This document shows positions 50,064-58,470 of a stretch of 64,000 nt of DNA, one piece after another (position 1 is the stretch's first letter; each line of letters opens with the position of its first letter). The position numbers and the translations under genes are program-made. The stretch comes from Streptosporangium roseum DSM 43021 (lineage in GTDB: Bacteria > Actinomycetota > Actinomycetes > Streptosporangiales > Streptosporangiaceae): contig NC_013595.1 of NCBI RefSeq assembly GCF_000024865.1, positions 1,612,001 through 1,676,000 on the forward strand, in the 5' to 3' direction. Below the pieces are notes generated by a model. The model was not told the DNA's origin. It did no database searches and saw only the letters and a list, made by a program, of their open reading frames with translations.

Positions 50064-50444
50064 ATGTCCACCGATCCGGAGCAGAAGTTCATGGCGTTCC
50101 TCATCTCGCTGCCCGACGAACTGGCCTTCGGGGACGAGGATCCCGGGGTGGTGCTGGACCGCTACTACGTGCCGGACTTCGAGTACTACAGCGACGGGAT
50201 CCTCCTGGACCGGCAGAGGCTCATCGACCACGTCCGGCCCACCCGCAAGAACGTGGTGAGCTGCCGCGTCGAGGTGCACGAGACCCTGCTGGCCGCAGAC
50301 CGAGCCGCCGCCCGGTACACCATGCACGCGGTCATGCGGAAGGGGAAGACCCTGGTGACACAGGTGTACATGTTCGGGCAACTCGCCCCGGACGGCCGGA
50401 TGCGCCGGGTCGACTCGATCACCCGGGGTGTACCGGAAGGCTGA
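50064..50444 (+). CDS. NTF2-like (SnoaL-type) protein
   Basis: The 126-residue protein shows the cone-fold pattern of NTF2/SnoaL-like proteins: an N-terminal helix, VLDRYYVPDFEYYSDG, a central helix and antiparallel strands (ARYTMHAVMRKGKTLVTQVYMFGQL). Members are small enzymes (isomerases, cyclases) or binding proteins. AAGGAG precedes ATG 50064. It is followed by a DUF1772 protein on the same strand; the pair is reminiscent of polyketide tailoring genes, but no polyketide genes are present. Confidence 0.8.
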   Translation: MSTDPEQKFMAFLISLPDELAFGDEDPGVVLDRYYVPDFEYYSDGILLDRQRLIDHVRPTRKNVVSCRVEVHETLLAADRAAARYTMHAVMRKGKTLVTQVYMFGQLAPDGRMRRVDSITRGVPEG

Positions 50445-50508
50445 CCGTCGAAGGTGGCCCAGAGCGCCGGGCGCACCCCTCTTCCTCATTCTCACAGGAG
50501 ATCTCATC

Positions 50509-50991
50509 GTGCTGGTCCGAACCGTCAGAGCGTTCGCGCTTCTGGCCGCAGGCCTGCTCGCGGGCGCGTTCGGCTATGGCGCCGTGAACGTCGCATACGC
50601 GTTCCGGGTCGTGCCCCTCGATGTGCGCCTCACCTTCCACACGGCGCTGATGCAGGTGAACGGCCTCGTCATGCAGACGTTGATGGCCTTGGCGGTGCTC
50701 AGTTCACTGATACTCGCCGTCATCACGCGCGCCTCCTCGCGGCTCCTCGCCGCGGGCGCGGCCGCCCTGGCCGTGACCTCGTTCCTGGTCACCCGATTCG
50801 GCAACGTCCCCATCAACGGCCAGATCAAGCAGTGGGCCGTCACCTCGGCCCCGGCCGACCACGCGGCGATCCTGCAGCGGTGGGAGGCATTCCACTTTCT
50901 GCGGACCACCACCGCGTTCCTCGCGTTCCTCCTCATCGTCCTTCTCGTCGCCGGCGGCGACCGGTTCAGGAAGTCCGGCCCCGCTGGATGA
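50509..50991 (+). CDS. DUF1772 membrane protein (anthrone-oxygenase-like)
   Basis: The 160-residue, four-helix protein carries the DUF1772 pattern: GNVPINGQIKQW followed by a Trp/His/Arg-rich stretch (RWEAFHFLRTTTAFLAF). Some members are cofactor-free anthrone oxygenases, most are uncharacterised. AGGAG eight bases before GTG 50509 fixes the start. The gap to the upstream NTF2-like gene is 64 bp and the SGNH gene follows on the same strand. Confidence 0.83.
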   Translation: MLVRTVRAFALLAAGLLAGAFGYGAVNVAYAFRVVPLDVRLTFHTALMQVNGLVMQTLMALAVLSSLILAVITRASSRLLAAGAAALAVTSFLVTRFGNVPINGQIKQWAVTSAPADHAAILQRWEAFHFLRTTTAFLAFLLIVLLVAGGDRFRKSGPAG

Positions 50992-51087
50992 CGGGCGACC
51001 GTGCCACTCCTTTCACAGGTCCTCGCCGACCATCTGAACCGCTGTGCGGGTGCTCCGCGCGTGCAGCCAACCGTCAGGAGATCCCCC

Positions 51088-52356
51088 ATGCATGTCGTAC
51101 CACGGCGACTGCTGTCCATCTTGGCCCCCGCGCTCGCCACGCTGCTGGCGGGCTCCGGGGTGGCGTTCGCGGCGATCCCGGCCCCGGCCGCCGCCACGGC
51201 CCGCGGCTGGAGCGCCAGCTGGACCGCCTCGCCGCAGCGCCCGGGCGCGAACTACACCCCGAACTGGTCCGAGCAGGGCTTCGCGAACCAGACGATCCGC
51301 CAGGTGGTCCGGGTCAGCGTAGGCGGAGTGGCGGTCCGCGTCCGGCTGTCGAACGCCTACGGCAGCACCCCGCTGAAGGTCACCGGCGCCACCATCGCCC
51401 GCACCGCGAACGGTGCCGCCATCCGGCCGGGGTCGCTTCGGCACCTCACCGTCAAGCGGGCGCGCTCCTTCACGATCCCGGCCGGCGCCGAGCTGGCCAG
51501 CGACGCGGTGCCGCTGCCGCTGGGCGCACTGGACTCGGTGACGGTCACGTTCTACCTGGCCGCGCCGACCGGCCCGGCGACGTACCACGCCCAGGCCCTG
51601 GCGACCAGCTACCGCTCCGCCGGCGACCACAGGGCCGACAGCGGCGCCACAGCCTTTGCCCAGACCTCGCAGTCCTGGTACTACCTGAGCGGGGTAGACG
51701 TCATCGGGGCGCCGCGCCGCGACGGCGTGGTCGCCTTCGGCGATTCCCTCACCGACGGTTACGGGGCCAGGCCCGAGGCCGACAACCGCTACCCCGACGA
51801 GCTGGCCGAGCGCCTGGCCGCCGCAGGCCGGGCCCGTGCCGTGCTCAACCAGGGCATCAGCGGCAACCGGGTGACGGTCGACTCCGAGTGGCTCGGCGAC
51901 AAGGCGACCTCCCGGTTCCGGCGCGACGTCCTCAGCCAGCCAGGCGTGGGCGCCGTCGTCATCCTGGAAGGCATCAACGACATCGGCATGAGTGAAGCCC
52001 CCTCGCCGATGGGCGCGCCGCCCACCGAGGTCTCCGCCCAGGAACTCATCGCCGCGCACCGCGACCTGATCCGGCAGGCCCGCGCCGGCGGCCTGCGGGT
52101 CATCGGCGCCACACTGCCGCCGATGAAGGGATCGCGATACTACAACGCGCGCAGCGAGATCAAGCGGGACGAGGTCAACGCGTGGATCCGCACCTCGGGG
52201 GAGTACGACGCGGTGGCCGACCTCGACCGCGCTCTGGCCTCGCCCGCCGACGAAGACCAGCTCGACCCCGCCTATGACAGCGGCGACCATCTGCACCTCA
52301 ACGACGCCGGATATCGCGCGACGGCTCACGCCATCGACCCGGCCGACCTTGATTAA
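51088..52356 (+). CDS. Secreted SGNH/GDSL hydrolase
   Basis: The 422-residue protein has a signal peptide (LLSILAPALATLLAGSGVAFAA), an N-terminal beta-rich domain of ~160 residues (GWSASWTASPQ...) and a C-terminal SGNH domain: GDSLTDG (Ser220), NQGISGNRV, GINDIG and the Asp-His dyad DHLHLND. It is of the type that hydrolyses carbohydrate or lipid esters outside the cell. AGGAG precedes ATG 51088. Confidence 0.92.
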   Translation: MHVVPRRLLSILAPALATLLAGSGVAFAAIPAPAAATARGWSASWTASPQRPGANYTPNWSEQGFANQTIRQVVRVSVGGVAVRVRLSNAYGSTPLKVTGATIARTANGAAIRPGSLRHLTVKRARSFTIPAGAELASDAVPLPLGALDSVTVTFYLAAPTGPATYHAQALATSYRSAGDHRADSGATAFAQTSQSWYYLSGVDVIGAPRRDGVVAFGDSLTDGYGARPEADNRYPDELAERLAAAGRARAVLNQGISGNRVTVDSEWLGDKATSRFRRDVLSQPGVGAVVILEGINDIGMSEAPSPMGAPPTEVSAQELIAAHRDLIRQARAGGLRVIGATLPPMKGSRYYNARSEIKRDEVNAWIRTSGEYDAVADLDRALASPADEDQLDPAYDSGDHLHLNDAGYRATAHAIDPADLD

Positions 52357-52469
52357 CGGCGATCCGCTCGTTCGTGGCGATGTGCGGCGCCTCGATGCTT
52401 CCGGACAGACGGCCCTTCAGGGTTGAAACCGCTCGGAAGCATTGAGAGTGCCGGAGCGTCACCGGTGGT

Positions 52470-52621
52470 TTCCGGAAGGAGTCGCGCAGCCGATCGCGGT
52501 GGAACGGCACGTGGCGTCGCTCGTCGGCGAGGATCCCGCCCGCCACGCCGGAGGCGAGCCGATCCCGGCTTCCGCCACGCAGGGCCAGGTGGTGGCGGAG
52601 GGTGATCACCTCCGCCACCAT
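52470..52621 (-). pseudogene. Fragment of a ferritin-like diiron protein
   Basis: The minus strand reads VITLRHHLALRGG...GILADERRHVPFHRDRLRDSF, the C-terminal helix pair of ferritin-like proteins with an ExxH iron motif (ERRH). The N-terminal helices are absent and similarity ends abruptly. It follows the NUDIX gene on the same strand. Confidence 0.5.
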
Positions 52622-52625
52622 CAGC

Positions 52626-53123
52626 TCAAGGCGGAGAACCTGTCCAGGACCCCTGCCAGGCGTGGAACAGCCGGAGGCTCTCCGCGAGCTGGGAGTGCAG
52701 CGGGTGCGGCAGCGCGTCCGGCGCGAACCACTCCAGCGCGTCGAACTTGTGAGGTTCGCCGATGGCGACTCCGGCGGGGTCCACCTTGACCGCGAAGATC
52801 ACGGCGACCCAGTGGGAGGCCGGCTCCTCCCGGAGGACGTTGCGGACGCCGATCGTCTCGATCTCCAGCGCGCCGGTCGAGTATTCCTCGCGGACCTCCC
52901 GCGCGACGGCCGTCTCGAACGACTCGCCGTATTCGAGCGCTCCGGCGCCGCAGTCCCAGGTCCCGGGCTCGTCCCGCGCGCCGGCCCCGCGACGGGCCAG
53001 CAGCACTCGGCCGTGGCCGTCGTGGCAGACGAACACGCACGAGACGGCGGGCGTCTTCCGTGCCGGCCCGGCGAGGGGCTCGGACGGCCGCGCGGGTCCG
53101 TCCGGCGACGGGGCGGTGCTCAT
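52626..53123 (-). CDS. NUDIX hydrolase
   Basis: The 165-residue protein contains a Nudix box, GALEYGESFETAVAREVREEYS (GX5EX7REVXEE), after a WDCGAGALE strand. It hydrolyses a nucleoside diphosphate linked to X; specificity is unknown. GGAGG lies 11 bases before ATG 53123. It is co-directional with, and 19 bp after, the HAD hydrolase, so the two may act on one phosphorylated metabolite. Confidence 0.9.
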   Translation of the reverse strand: MSTAPSPDGPARPSEPLAGPARKTPAVSCVFVCHDGHGRVLLARRGAGARDEPGTWDCGAGALEYGESFETAVAREVREEYSTGALEIETIGVRNVLREEPASHWVAVIFAVKVDPAGVAIGEPHKFDALEWFAPDALPHPLHSQLAESLRLFHAWQGSWTGSPP

Positions 53124-53142
53124 GTCGGGGTCGCCTCCGTTG

Positions 53143-53835
53143 TCAGAAGTGGTCGGGCAGCTGGGAGAACCTCTGCAGCAGCAGCACGCCTCCGTCGGCG
53201 GGGTCGAGCTCGCTCTGCTCCAGCACCCAGGTGTTGTCGTTGGGGATGAAGACCGCGTTCATGCCCGCCTGCCGGGCGGGGAGGATGTCGGACTTCGGGG
53301 AGTTGCCGATCATCCAGCTCGTCGCGGGAGCCAGCCCGTGCTCCCGCGTGAGCCACCGGTAGGTGTCGAGGTTCTTCTCCGCCACGATGTGGATGTCACG
53401 GAAGTGGGGTGCGAGTCCCGAGACGTCCAGCTTGCGCTGCTGCTCGTCCACGTCGCCCTTGGTGAGCAGGAGCAGGTCGTGCCGGCTGCCGAGGTCGGCG
53501 AGCGTCTCGGCGACGCCGGGGACGAGCTCCACCCGGTGCTCGACGAGGGCCATCACCAGTTCGTCGAGGTGGCGGCGCTCCGCGGCGGTCGCCGGCCGCT
53601 CGCGCAGCCGTTCCAGGCACTCGTCGAGACTGCGCAGGAACATCTTGCTGCCGTACCCGTGGGTGACCGCGTTCGCCGCCTGGATGTCGTCGAGAATGGC
53701 GCGGATCTCGGTCCTGTCGAGCGTCGGGTGCTCCAGCCAGTGCGTGAAGTCGTCGATGACGCGCTCGAACAGGACGTTGTTCTCCCACAACGTGTCGTCG
53801 GCGTCGAAGATGAGCACCTGTCCCTCGAACCTCAA
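53143..53835 (-). CDS. HAD-superfamily hydrolase
   Basis: The 230-residue phosphatase-like protein has motif I FDADDT (Asp11, Asp13), motif II in LLLLTKGD and motif IV GNSPKSDI, with a helical cap after residue 20. A TTG at 53835 with GGAGG seven bases upstream puts motif I at the normal distance; the longer frame to 54009 is Arg-rich noise. It heads a two-gene operon with the NUDIX gene. Confidence 0.88.
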   Translation of the reverse strand: MRFEGQVLIFDADDTLWENNVLFERVIDDFTHWLEHPTLDRTEIRAILDDIQAANAVTHGYGSKMFLRSLDECLERLRERPATAAERRHLDELVMALVEHRVELVPGVAETLADLGSRHDLLLLTKGDVDEQQRKLDVSGLAPHFRDIHIVAEKNLDTYRWLTREHGLAPATSWMIGNSPKSDILPARQAGMNAVFIPNDNTWVLEQSELDPADGGVLLLQRFSQLPDHF

Positions 53836-54173
53836 GACGGCACCTCCGGAAGCGTGTTGTCGGCGGCCGCCGTGACGCGCCGCCGCGCGGCTCCGGGGCC
53901 CAGGGGACCGCGCGGCTCGACCTCGGCGAGAGCTGTCAGGTCCACGCCTCTCCCGTTCTCTTGTCGGCCCGCGAACGGTACCAACTAGTACCACGAGCCT
54001 TCTATCCATATATCCGCCACCCCCGGGCGGGGGCCGGCAGGCCGTTCGGGGGTGGCCGGAGGGTCCGTCGTCCGGCGCTTCGCACGTGGCCGGTACGGCT
54101 CACATCGGGGGCTGGCGGTCGCATCCGAGCTGTGATGCGATCTCGTGACAGCCCGAAAAGGCGCCAATCGCAT
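53836..54173. other. Intergenic region upstream of HAD and ABC operons
   Basis: No gene is seen. GGTACCA and AGTACCA repeat at 53977 and 53987, a possible GntR-type site for the HAD operon. A hairpin with 10-bp arms GCCACCCCCG/CGGGGGTGGC spans 54016-54056 and matches no flanking transcript end. Confidence 0.4.
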
Positions 54174-54193
54174 AAAAATGGTTATCGTTCTGT
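54174..54193. promoter_or_regulatory. Zur/Fur-type box upstream of ABC importer
   Basis: AAAATGGTTATCGTTCT resembles actinobacterial Zur sites (AAAATGATTATCATTTT-like). It is AT-rich against a GC-rich background and imperfectly symmetric by transitions. It lies about 80 bp upstream of the binding-protein start. Confidence 0.5.
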
Positions 54194-54271
54194 CGGTGTC
54201 ATGTCGAGGGCCGCCTCCGGGTGGCCCGGCAACGCGCGGGGCCGCCGCGCCGTACCGCAAAGGATGATCAC

Positions 54272-55882
54272 GTGGACAGGAGCCGGCGCGGGACGCGCTT
54301 TCCGATCTCGGCGGGGACGCGCGGGGGCGTCCGGCCGAGGGCAAGGGCCGTGGCCGTGCTGGGCGCGGCCGTACTGGCCGCCCTGGCGGCCTGCGGCGGG
54401 CAGGGGAGCGCGGGGCAGGCGGCGGGACGGCTCGTCCTCGCCGCTCCGCGCGATCTCGCGGCCGGCCCGGAGGATCCGTACTTCACCCATCGGACGCTGC
54501 GGGTGTGGGAGCCCCTGGTGACGTTGGACGACGAGATGCGTCCGGCGCCGGCGCTGGCGACGGGGTGGGAGCGTTCCGACGGGGGCCGGAGATGGACGTT
54601 CACCCTGCGCGGCGGCGTGAGGTTCAGCGACGGGACGCCGCTGACCGCCGAGGCGGTCGTCGCCAACGTCGAGCGGTTCCGGCGGATCGCGCCCAGGCCG
54701 TCCGCCTTCTTCAGCCTCGACGCGGGCATGGAGGCGGCCTACGGCAAGCTCGCCGGTGTGCGCGCCGAGGCCGGGAAGGTCGTGTTCACCCTGGCCGAGC
54801 CGGTCGCCGACCTGCCCGCCCGGCTGGCCGACTTCTACAGCATGATCCAGGCGCCGTCGGCGTTCGGGCCCGGCGGAGACTTCACCGGCAAGCCGGTGGG
54901 CACGGGGCCGTACACGCTGGCCTCCTGGTCGAAGGGGCAGCAGGTGGAGCTGGCCGCCAATCCGGGCTACTGGGGCGGCAAGCCGGCCTTCGACAGGATC
55001 GTGGTGAAGACGATCCCGGACGCCAACGCGCGGGTGGCGGCGCTGCGGGCCGGAGAGGTCGCCGGGCTGATCGACAAGGGCGCGCTGCTCCCCGGGCAGG
55101 TCGCCGCGGTCGCCGCCGACGGCAGGTTCCGGGTCACCCGGACCCCCTCCGTGCTCACCCACTACCTGACCTTCAACGCCTCCCGGAAGCCGTTCGCGGA
55201 CCCGGCGCTGCGCGAGGCGGTGGACCTGGCGATCGACCGGCAGGCCATCGCGGACAAGCTGCTGGCCGGTACGGCGGCGCCGGGCTCGCCGTTCCTGTCG
55301 CCGGTCTTCGGCGCCCTCTCCGACCCCGGCGTCCGCTCGGCGTACGACCCCGCCGGGGCCCGCCGGCTCATCGACGCGGCGGGCCGTCCGGCCCGGCCGG
55401 TCTCCATCCTGATCTCGTCGTCCGAGACCGGCCAGTTCCCCTACGCCGACATCGCCGAGGTGCTGCGCGCCGGTCTCGAAGACGTGGGCCTGCCCGCCCG
55501 CGTGAACGTGGCCGAGGCGACCAGGGCGGTGATGGAGGCCGGAGACTACGACCTCTTCCTGAGCGCCTACAGCGTGCCCAACGGCGACCCCGACTACCTG
55601 TTCCGCCGGTTCCTGCGCTCCGACGCGGCCTGGAACCGCGACCGCAACCTGGGCTACCGCAGCGATACCTTCGACCGGCTGATCGACCGGGCCGCGGCCG
55701 CCGGCGGCGCGGACGAGCGCCGCGAGCTCTACCACGAGGTCCAGCGGCTGCTCGCCGCCGATCGGCCGATGATCCCGCTCGCCTACCAGGACAACCCGGT
55801 GGTGACGAGCGCCGGGGTGACGGGTCTCGCACAGAGTCCGGCCTATCTGGTCGACCTCGCCAAGCTGGCGCCGTCGCGGTGA
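54272..55882 (+). CDS. ABC importer substrate-binding lipoprotein (nickel/peptide, SBP family 5)
   Basis: The 536-residue lipoprotein (Cys41 in AALAACGG) has the family-5 features WEPLVTLDDEMRPAPALATGWERSDGGRRWTFTLRGGVRFSDGTPL and a C-terminal RLIDRAAA...DRPMIPLAYQ. Close layouts occur in nickel or metallophore binders (NikA/CntA type) as well as peptide binders. GTG 54272 follows AAAGGA. Its stop overlaps the permease start (GTGA). A Zur-like box upstream favours a metal or metallophore ligand. Confidence 0.9.
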   Translation: MDRSRRGTRFPISAGTRGGVRPRARAVAVLGAAVLAALAACGGQGSAGQAAGRLVLAAPRDLAAGPEDPYFTHRTLRVWEPLVTLDDEMRPAPALATGWERSDGGRRWTFTLRGGVRFSDGTPLTAEAVVANVERFRRIAPRPSAFFSLDAGMEAAYGKLAGVRAEAGKVVFTLAEPVADLPARLADFYSMIQAPSAFGPGGDFTGKPVGTGPYTLASWSKGQQVELAANPGYWGGKPAFDRIVVKTIPDANARVAALRAGEVAGLIDKGALLPGQVAAVAADGRFRVTRTPSVLTHYLTFNASRKPFADPALREAVDLAIDRQAIADKLLAGTAAPGSPFLSPVFGALSDPGVRSAYDPAGARRLIDAAGRPARPVSILISSSETGQFPYADIAEVLRAGLEDVGLPARVNVAEATRAVMEAGDYDLFLSAYSVPNGDPDYLFRRFLRSDAAWNRDRNLGYRSDTFDRLIDRAAAAGGADERRELYHEVQRLLAADRPMIPLAYQDNPVVTSAGVTGLAQSPAYLVDLAKLAPSR

Positions 55883-56802
55883 CCCTCGCCCTGCGGCGGG
55901 TGGCGGAGATGCTCCCGGTCCTGCTGGCGCTGTCGGTGCTGACCTTCCTCCTGACGTCGCTGGCCCCCGGGGACCCGGCCGAGGAGATCCTCCGCCGGGG
56001 CGGCGTCCAGCCCACCGCGGAGAGCGTGGCCGTCCTGCGGGGCGAGCTCGGCCTGGACCGGCCGCTCTTCTCCCGGTACCTCCAGTGGCTGCTCGGCGTG
56101 GTGCGGGGCGACTTCGGGCGCTCCTACGCCGACCGCGCGCCGGTGGCCGCCGAGATCCTGTCGCGGGTCCCGGCGACGCTGCGGCTGGCCGGGACGGCCT
56201 CGCTCGTCGCGGTCGGGCTCGCGGTGCTCGTGTCGGTCCGCGTCGCGCTCCGGCCGCGTGCCCTCGACAGCCGGATCGCGCGGGTCGTGACGGTGGCGGT
56301 CGCCGCGGTCCCGCCGTACATCGTCGGCATCCTGCTGATCAGTGTGGTCGCCGTCGGCATGCGGGCCCTGCCGACCGGCGGGGACGGCTCCCCGGGGGCG
56401 GTGATCCTGCCCGCGGTCACCCTCGGCCTGGCCGGAGCGGCCACGCTGCTGCGGCTGCTGGGGGCCGACCTGGCGGCCGTGGCGCGGCTGCCCTTCGTCA
56501 AACTCGCGGTGGCCAAGGGCCTGAGCGCGCGCCGCACCGTCGTGGTGCACGCGCTGCGCGCGGCCGCGCCCGGTGCGATCACCGCGGCCGGCGTCGTGCT
56601 GGCCGAGCTGCTGGCCGGCGCGGTGATCGTCGAGACCCTGTTCGCCTGGCCCGGTGTGGGGCAGCTCGCCGTGACGGCGATCCGGCAGCGGGACATCCCG
56701 ATCGTGCAGGCATACGTCCTGCTCACCGCGCTCGCGACCGTGGTGGTCCTGACCCTGGCCGACCTGTGCGTGTCGGTGGCCGACCCCCGGGTGCGACGGT
56801 GA
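55879..56802 (+). CDS. ABC permease, DppB/NikB type
   Basis: The 307-residue permease begins with the DppB pattern LTFLLTSLAPGDPAEEILRRGG...ELGLDRPLFSRYLQWLLGVVRGDFGRSY and contains the EAA-like loop (FVKLAVAKGLSARRTVVVHALRAA). GTG 55879 overlaps the binding-protein stop by four bases, and its own stop overlaps the next permease start (GTGA). Confidence 0.93.
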   Translation: MTLALRRVAEMLPVLLALSVLTFLLTSLAPGDPAEEILRRGGVQPTAESVAVLRGELGLDRPLFSRYLQWLLGVVRGDFGRSYADRAPVAAEILSRVPATLRLAGTASLVAVGLAVLVSVRVALRPRALDSRIARVVTVAVAAVPPYIVGILLISVVAVGMRALPTGGDGSPGAVILPAVTLGLAGAATLLRLLGADLAAVARLPFVKLAVAKGLSARRTVVVHALRAAAPGAITAAGVVLAELLAGAVIVETLFAWPGVGQLAVTAIRQRDIPIVQAYVLLTALATVVVLTLADLCVSVADPRVRR

Positions 56803-57614
56803 CGGGCCACCGTCCGCGGATGCCCGCCGGCGGCGTCGCCGGCGCCCTGCTGTTCGGCGCGATCGTCCTGTTCTGCTGCGCGGCGCCCGTGCTGTCGCCC
56901 TACGACCCTCACCGGCCGGACCTGGCGCGGGCCCTGCTCCCGGTGAGCGGGGAGCACTGGCTCGGGACCGACCAGCTCGGACGCGACCTGCTCACCAGGA
57001 CGGCCGAGGCGGGCCGCGCCTCGCTTCTGCTCGCGTTCGCCGTCACCGCCGTCACCACCTCGGTCGGCACGGTCGCCGGTGCCGTGGCCGGGCTGGTGGG
57101 CGGCCGGCCCGACCGGCTGCTCAGGCTGGCGGCCACGGTGGCGCTCGCGCTGCCCGGTCTCACGCTCGCGCTGGCCCTGGCCGGCGTGCTGCCGCCCGGC
57201 CCGGTCACCGTCCTCATCGCCCTCGTGCCGCTGGGGTGGGTGAGCTGCGGTCTCGTCGTCCGCGCCACGGTCCTGCGGACGGCGGCGTCCGATCACGTGC
57301 TGGCGAGCCGGGCCATGGGCGCCTCGCGGCTCCACCTGCTGCGCCGTACCATCGTCCCGCACGCGATCGGGCCCGCCCTCACCGTCGCCACCGGTGACCT
57401 GGCCAAGACCCTCGTCGCCGCCACCTCGCTGAGCTTCCTCGGCATCGGCCCGCCCCCGCCGCACGTCGACTGGGGCGGGATGGTCAACGAGGCGACGGCT
57501 CTGCTGGTGGTCACACCGCGGCTCGCGGTCGTGCCGGCGGTCGCCCTGGCTCTGGCGAGCCTGGGGATCACGCTCGTGACCGACGCGCTCCGCGCTGCTC
57601 ATCCGGCGGGGTGA
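56799..57614 (+). CDS. ABC permease, DppC/NikC type
   Basis: The 271-residue permease has the DppC motif HWLGTDQLGRDLLTR and the EAA loop (HVLASRAMGASRLHLLRRTIVPHA). GTG 56799 is coupled to the first permease. No DppD/DppF ATPase genes follow, so energy-coupling subunits must come from elsewhere. Its last ~54 bp are duplicated immediately downstream. Confidence 0.93.
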   Translation: MTGHRPRMPAGGVAGALLFGAIVLFCCAAPVLSPYDPHRPDLARALLPVSGEHWLGTDQLGRDLLTRTAEAGRASLLLAFAVTAVTTSVGTVAGAVAGLVGGRPDRLLRLAATVALALPGLTLALALAGVLPPGPVTVLIALVPLGWVSCGLVVRATVLRTAASDHVLASRAMGASRLHLLRRTIVPHAIGPALTVATGDLAKTLVAATSLSFLGIGPPPPHVDWGGMVNEATALLVVTPRLAVVPAVALALASLGITLVTDALRAAHPAG

Positions 57615-57680
57615 GCGCGGCCTGGGATCACGCTCGTGACCGACGCGCTCCGCGCCGCTCACCCGGCGGGGTGAGCGCGG
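57561..57680. repeat. 60-bp tandem duplication at the end of the permease gene
   Basis: Bases 57561-57620 (C-terminal codons, stop and 6 bases) and 57621-57680 match at about 56 of 60 positions. The second copy reproduces the C-terminus (ITLVTDALRAAHPAG) and stop codon outside the gene. Confidence 0.92.
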
Positions 57681-57757
57681 CCTGGACCGGTCCAATCGCG
57701 ACGGACCCCGGGTGCGCCGTGCGCGCCGGGGTCCGCGACGGCCCGCGAGCCGCCCGA

Positions 57758-58120
57758 TCAGCTCTCCCTCGCCCTGGCGTATTCCGCTGCCGCGCCCGCG
57801 AAGTCGTAGACCACGGCCTGCTCGTCGCCCACCACCCAGGCATCGTGTCCGGGTGTGGCGACGAAGAGGTCGCCGGGGCCCGCTTCGGCCTCCGTGCCGT
57901 CGTCCATCCGCAGGTGCATCCTGCCCCTGACGACGTAGCCGTTGTGGTGCGCCTCGCACGAGTCGGTGCCGGCGATCGGCTTCACCGATTCCGACCATCG
58001 CCACCCGGGTTCGAACGTGGCCACGCCGAAGCACAGCCCCGGCAGGTTGAACACGTCGATGTGCCCCATCGGGAAGTCGCGACGCTCATCTGGTTTGTCG
58101 GTGCCCTTCACCTCGATCAT
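57758..58120 (-). CDS. Cupin-domain protein
   Basis: The 120-residue single-domain cupin has the strand pattern AHHNGYVVRGRMHLRMDDGTEAEAGPGDLFVATPGHDAWVVGDE, with His/Glu-type ligands in EAHHNGYV and GHDAW. It may be a small metal-dependent enzyme or a sensor. The gene is monocistronic; a palindrome (58171-58184) lies 51 bp upstream. Confidence 0.85.
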   Translation of the reverse strand: MIEVKGTDKPDERRDFPMGHIDVFNLPGLCFGVATFEPGWRWSESVKPIAGTDSCEAHHNGYVVRGRMHLRMDDGTEAEAGPGDLFVATPGHDAWVVGDEQAVVYDFAGAAAEYARARES

Positions 58121-58170
58121 GATCGCTCCCCCTTACCCTCACATTCGAGTCTTACACCACCAATAGCGTC

Positions 58171-58184
58171 GATCAAGATTGATC
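58171..58184. promoter_or_regulatory. Palindrome upstream of cupin gene
   Basis: GATCAA and TTGATC flank GA, in the cupin promoter region. Confidence 0.4.
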
Positions 58185-58249
58185 ACTGCCTTGACCTGCG
58201 ATAACAGCGATTTATGACCGGTTGTGGCGGGCGGTGTCGCGGCGGATCA

Positions 58250-58272
58250 TGGGACCGTTCCCATGGGAGCGC
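58250..58272. promoter_or_regulatory. LacI/CebR-like operator
   Basis: TGGGACCGTTCCCA (58250-58263) matches the CebR box TGGGAGCGCTCCCA at 12 of 14 positions, and TGGGAGCGC directly follows (58264-58272). It sits in the 350-bp gap (58121-58470) between the divergent cupin and split-barrel genes. No sugar genes adjoin. Confidence 0.45.
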
Positions 58273-58470
58273 ACATAATTGAGCATGCCTCATGACTAGC
58301 GAAGAAAAGTTTCAACACCATTTCGGACAAGGGTGCCTATGGTCTAGGCTCCATCGCTTATGTGGGCGGAACCGCCCGGTTCGGTGTTCCGCCGCCGGGG
58401 CCATCCGAGCATGAGACCGGTGTCCGCCCATGTCACGAGCTTGTGGTCGGGGATCAATGGGAGCCATGTG

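Noticed and set aside
54016..54056. Terminator hairpin
   Set aside because: The stem is strong but lies between two genes transcribed away from it, so no known transcript ends there; left as an unexplained structure.
58250..58263. DosR/DevR box for a hypoxia/NO response
   Set aside because: The GGGAC...TCCC spacing is two bases shorter than the known box; a LacI/CebR-like site fits better.
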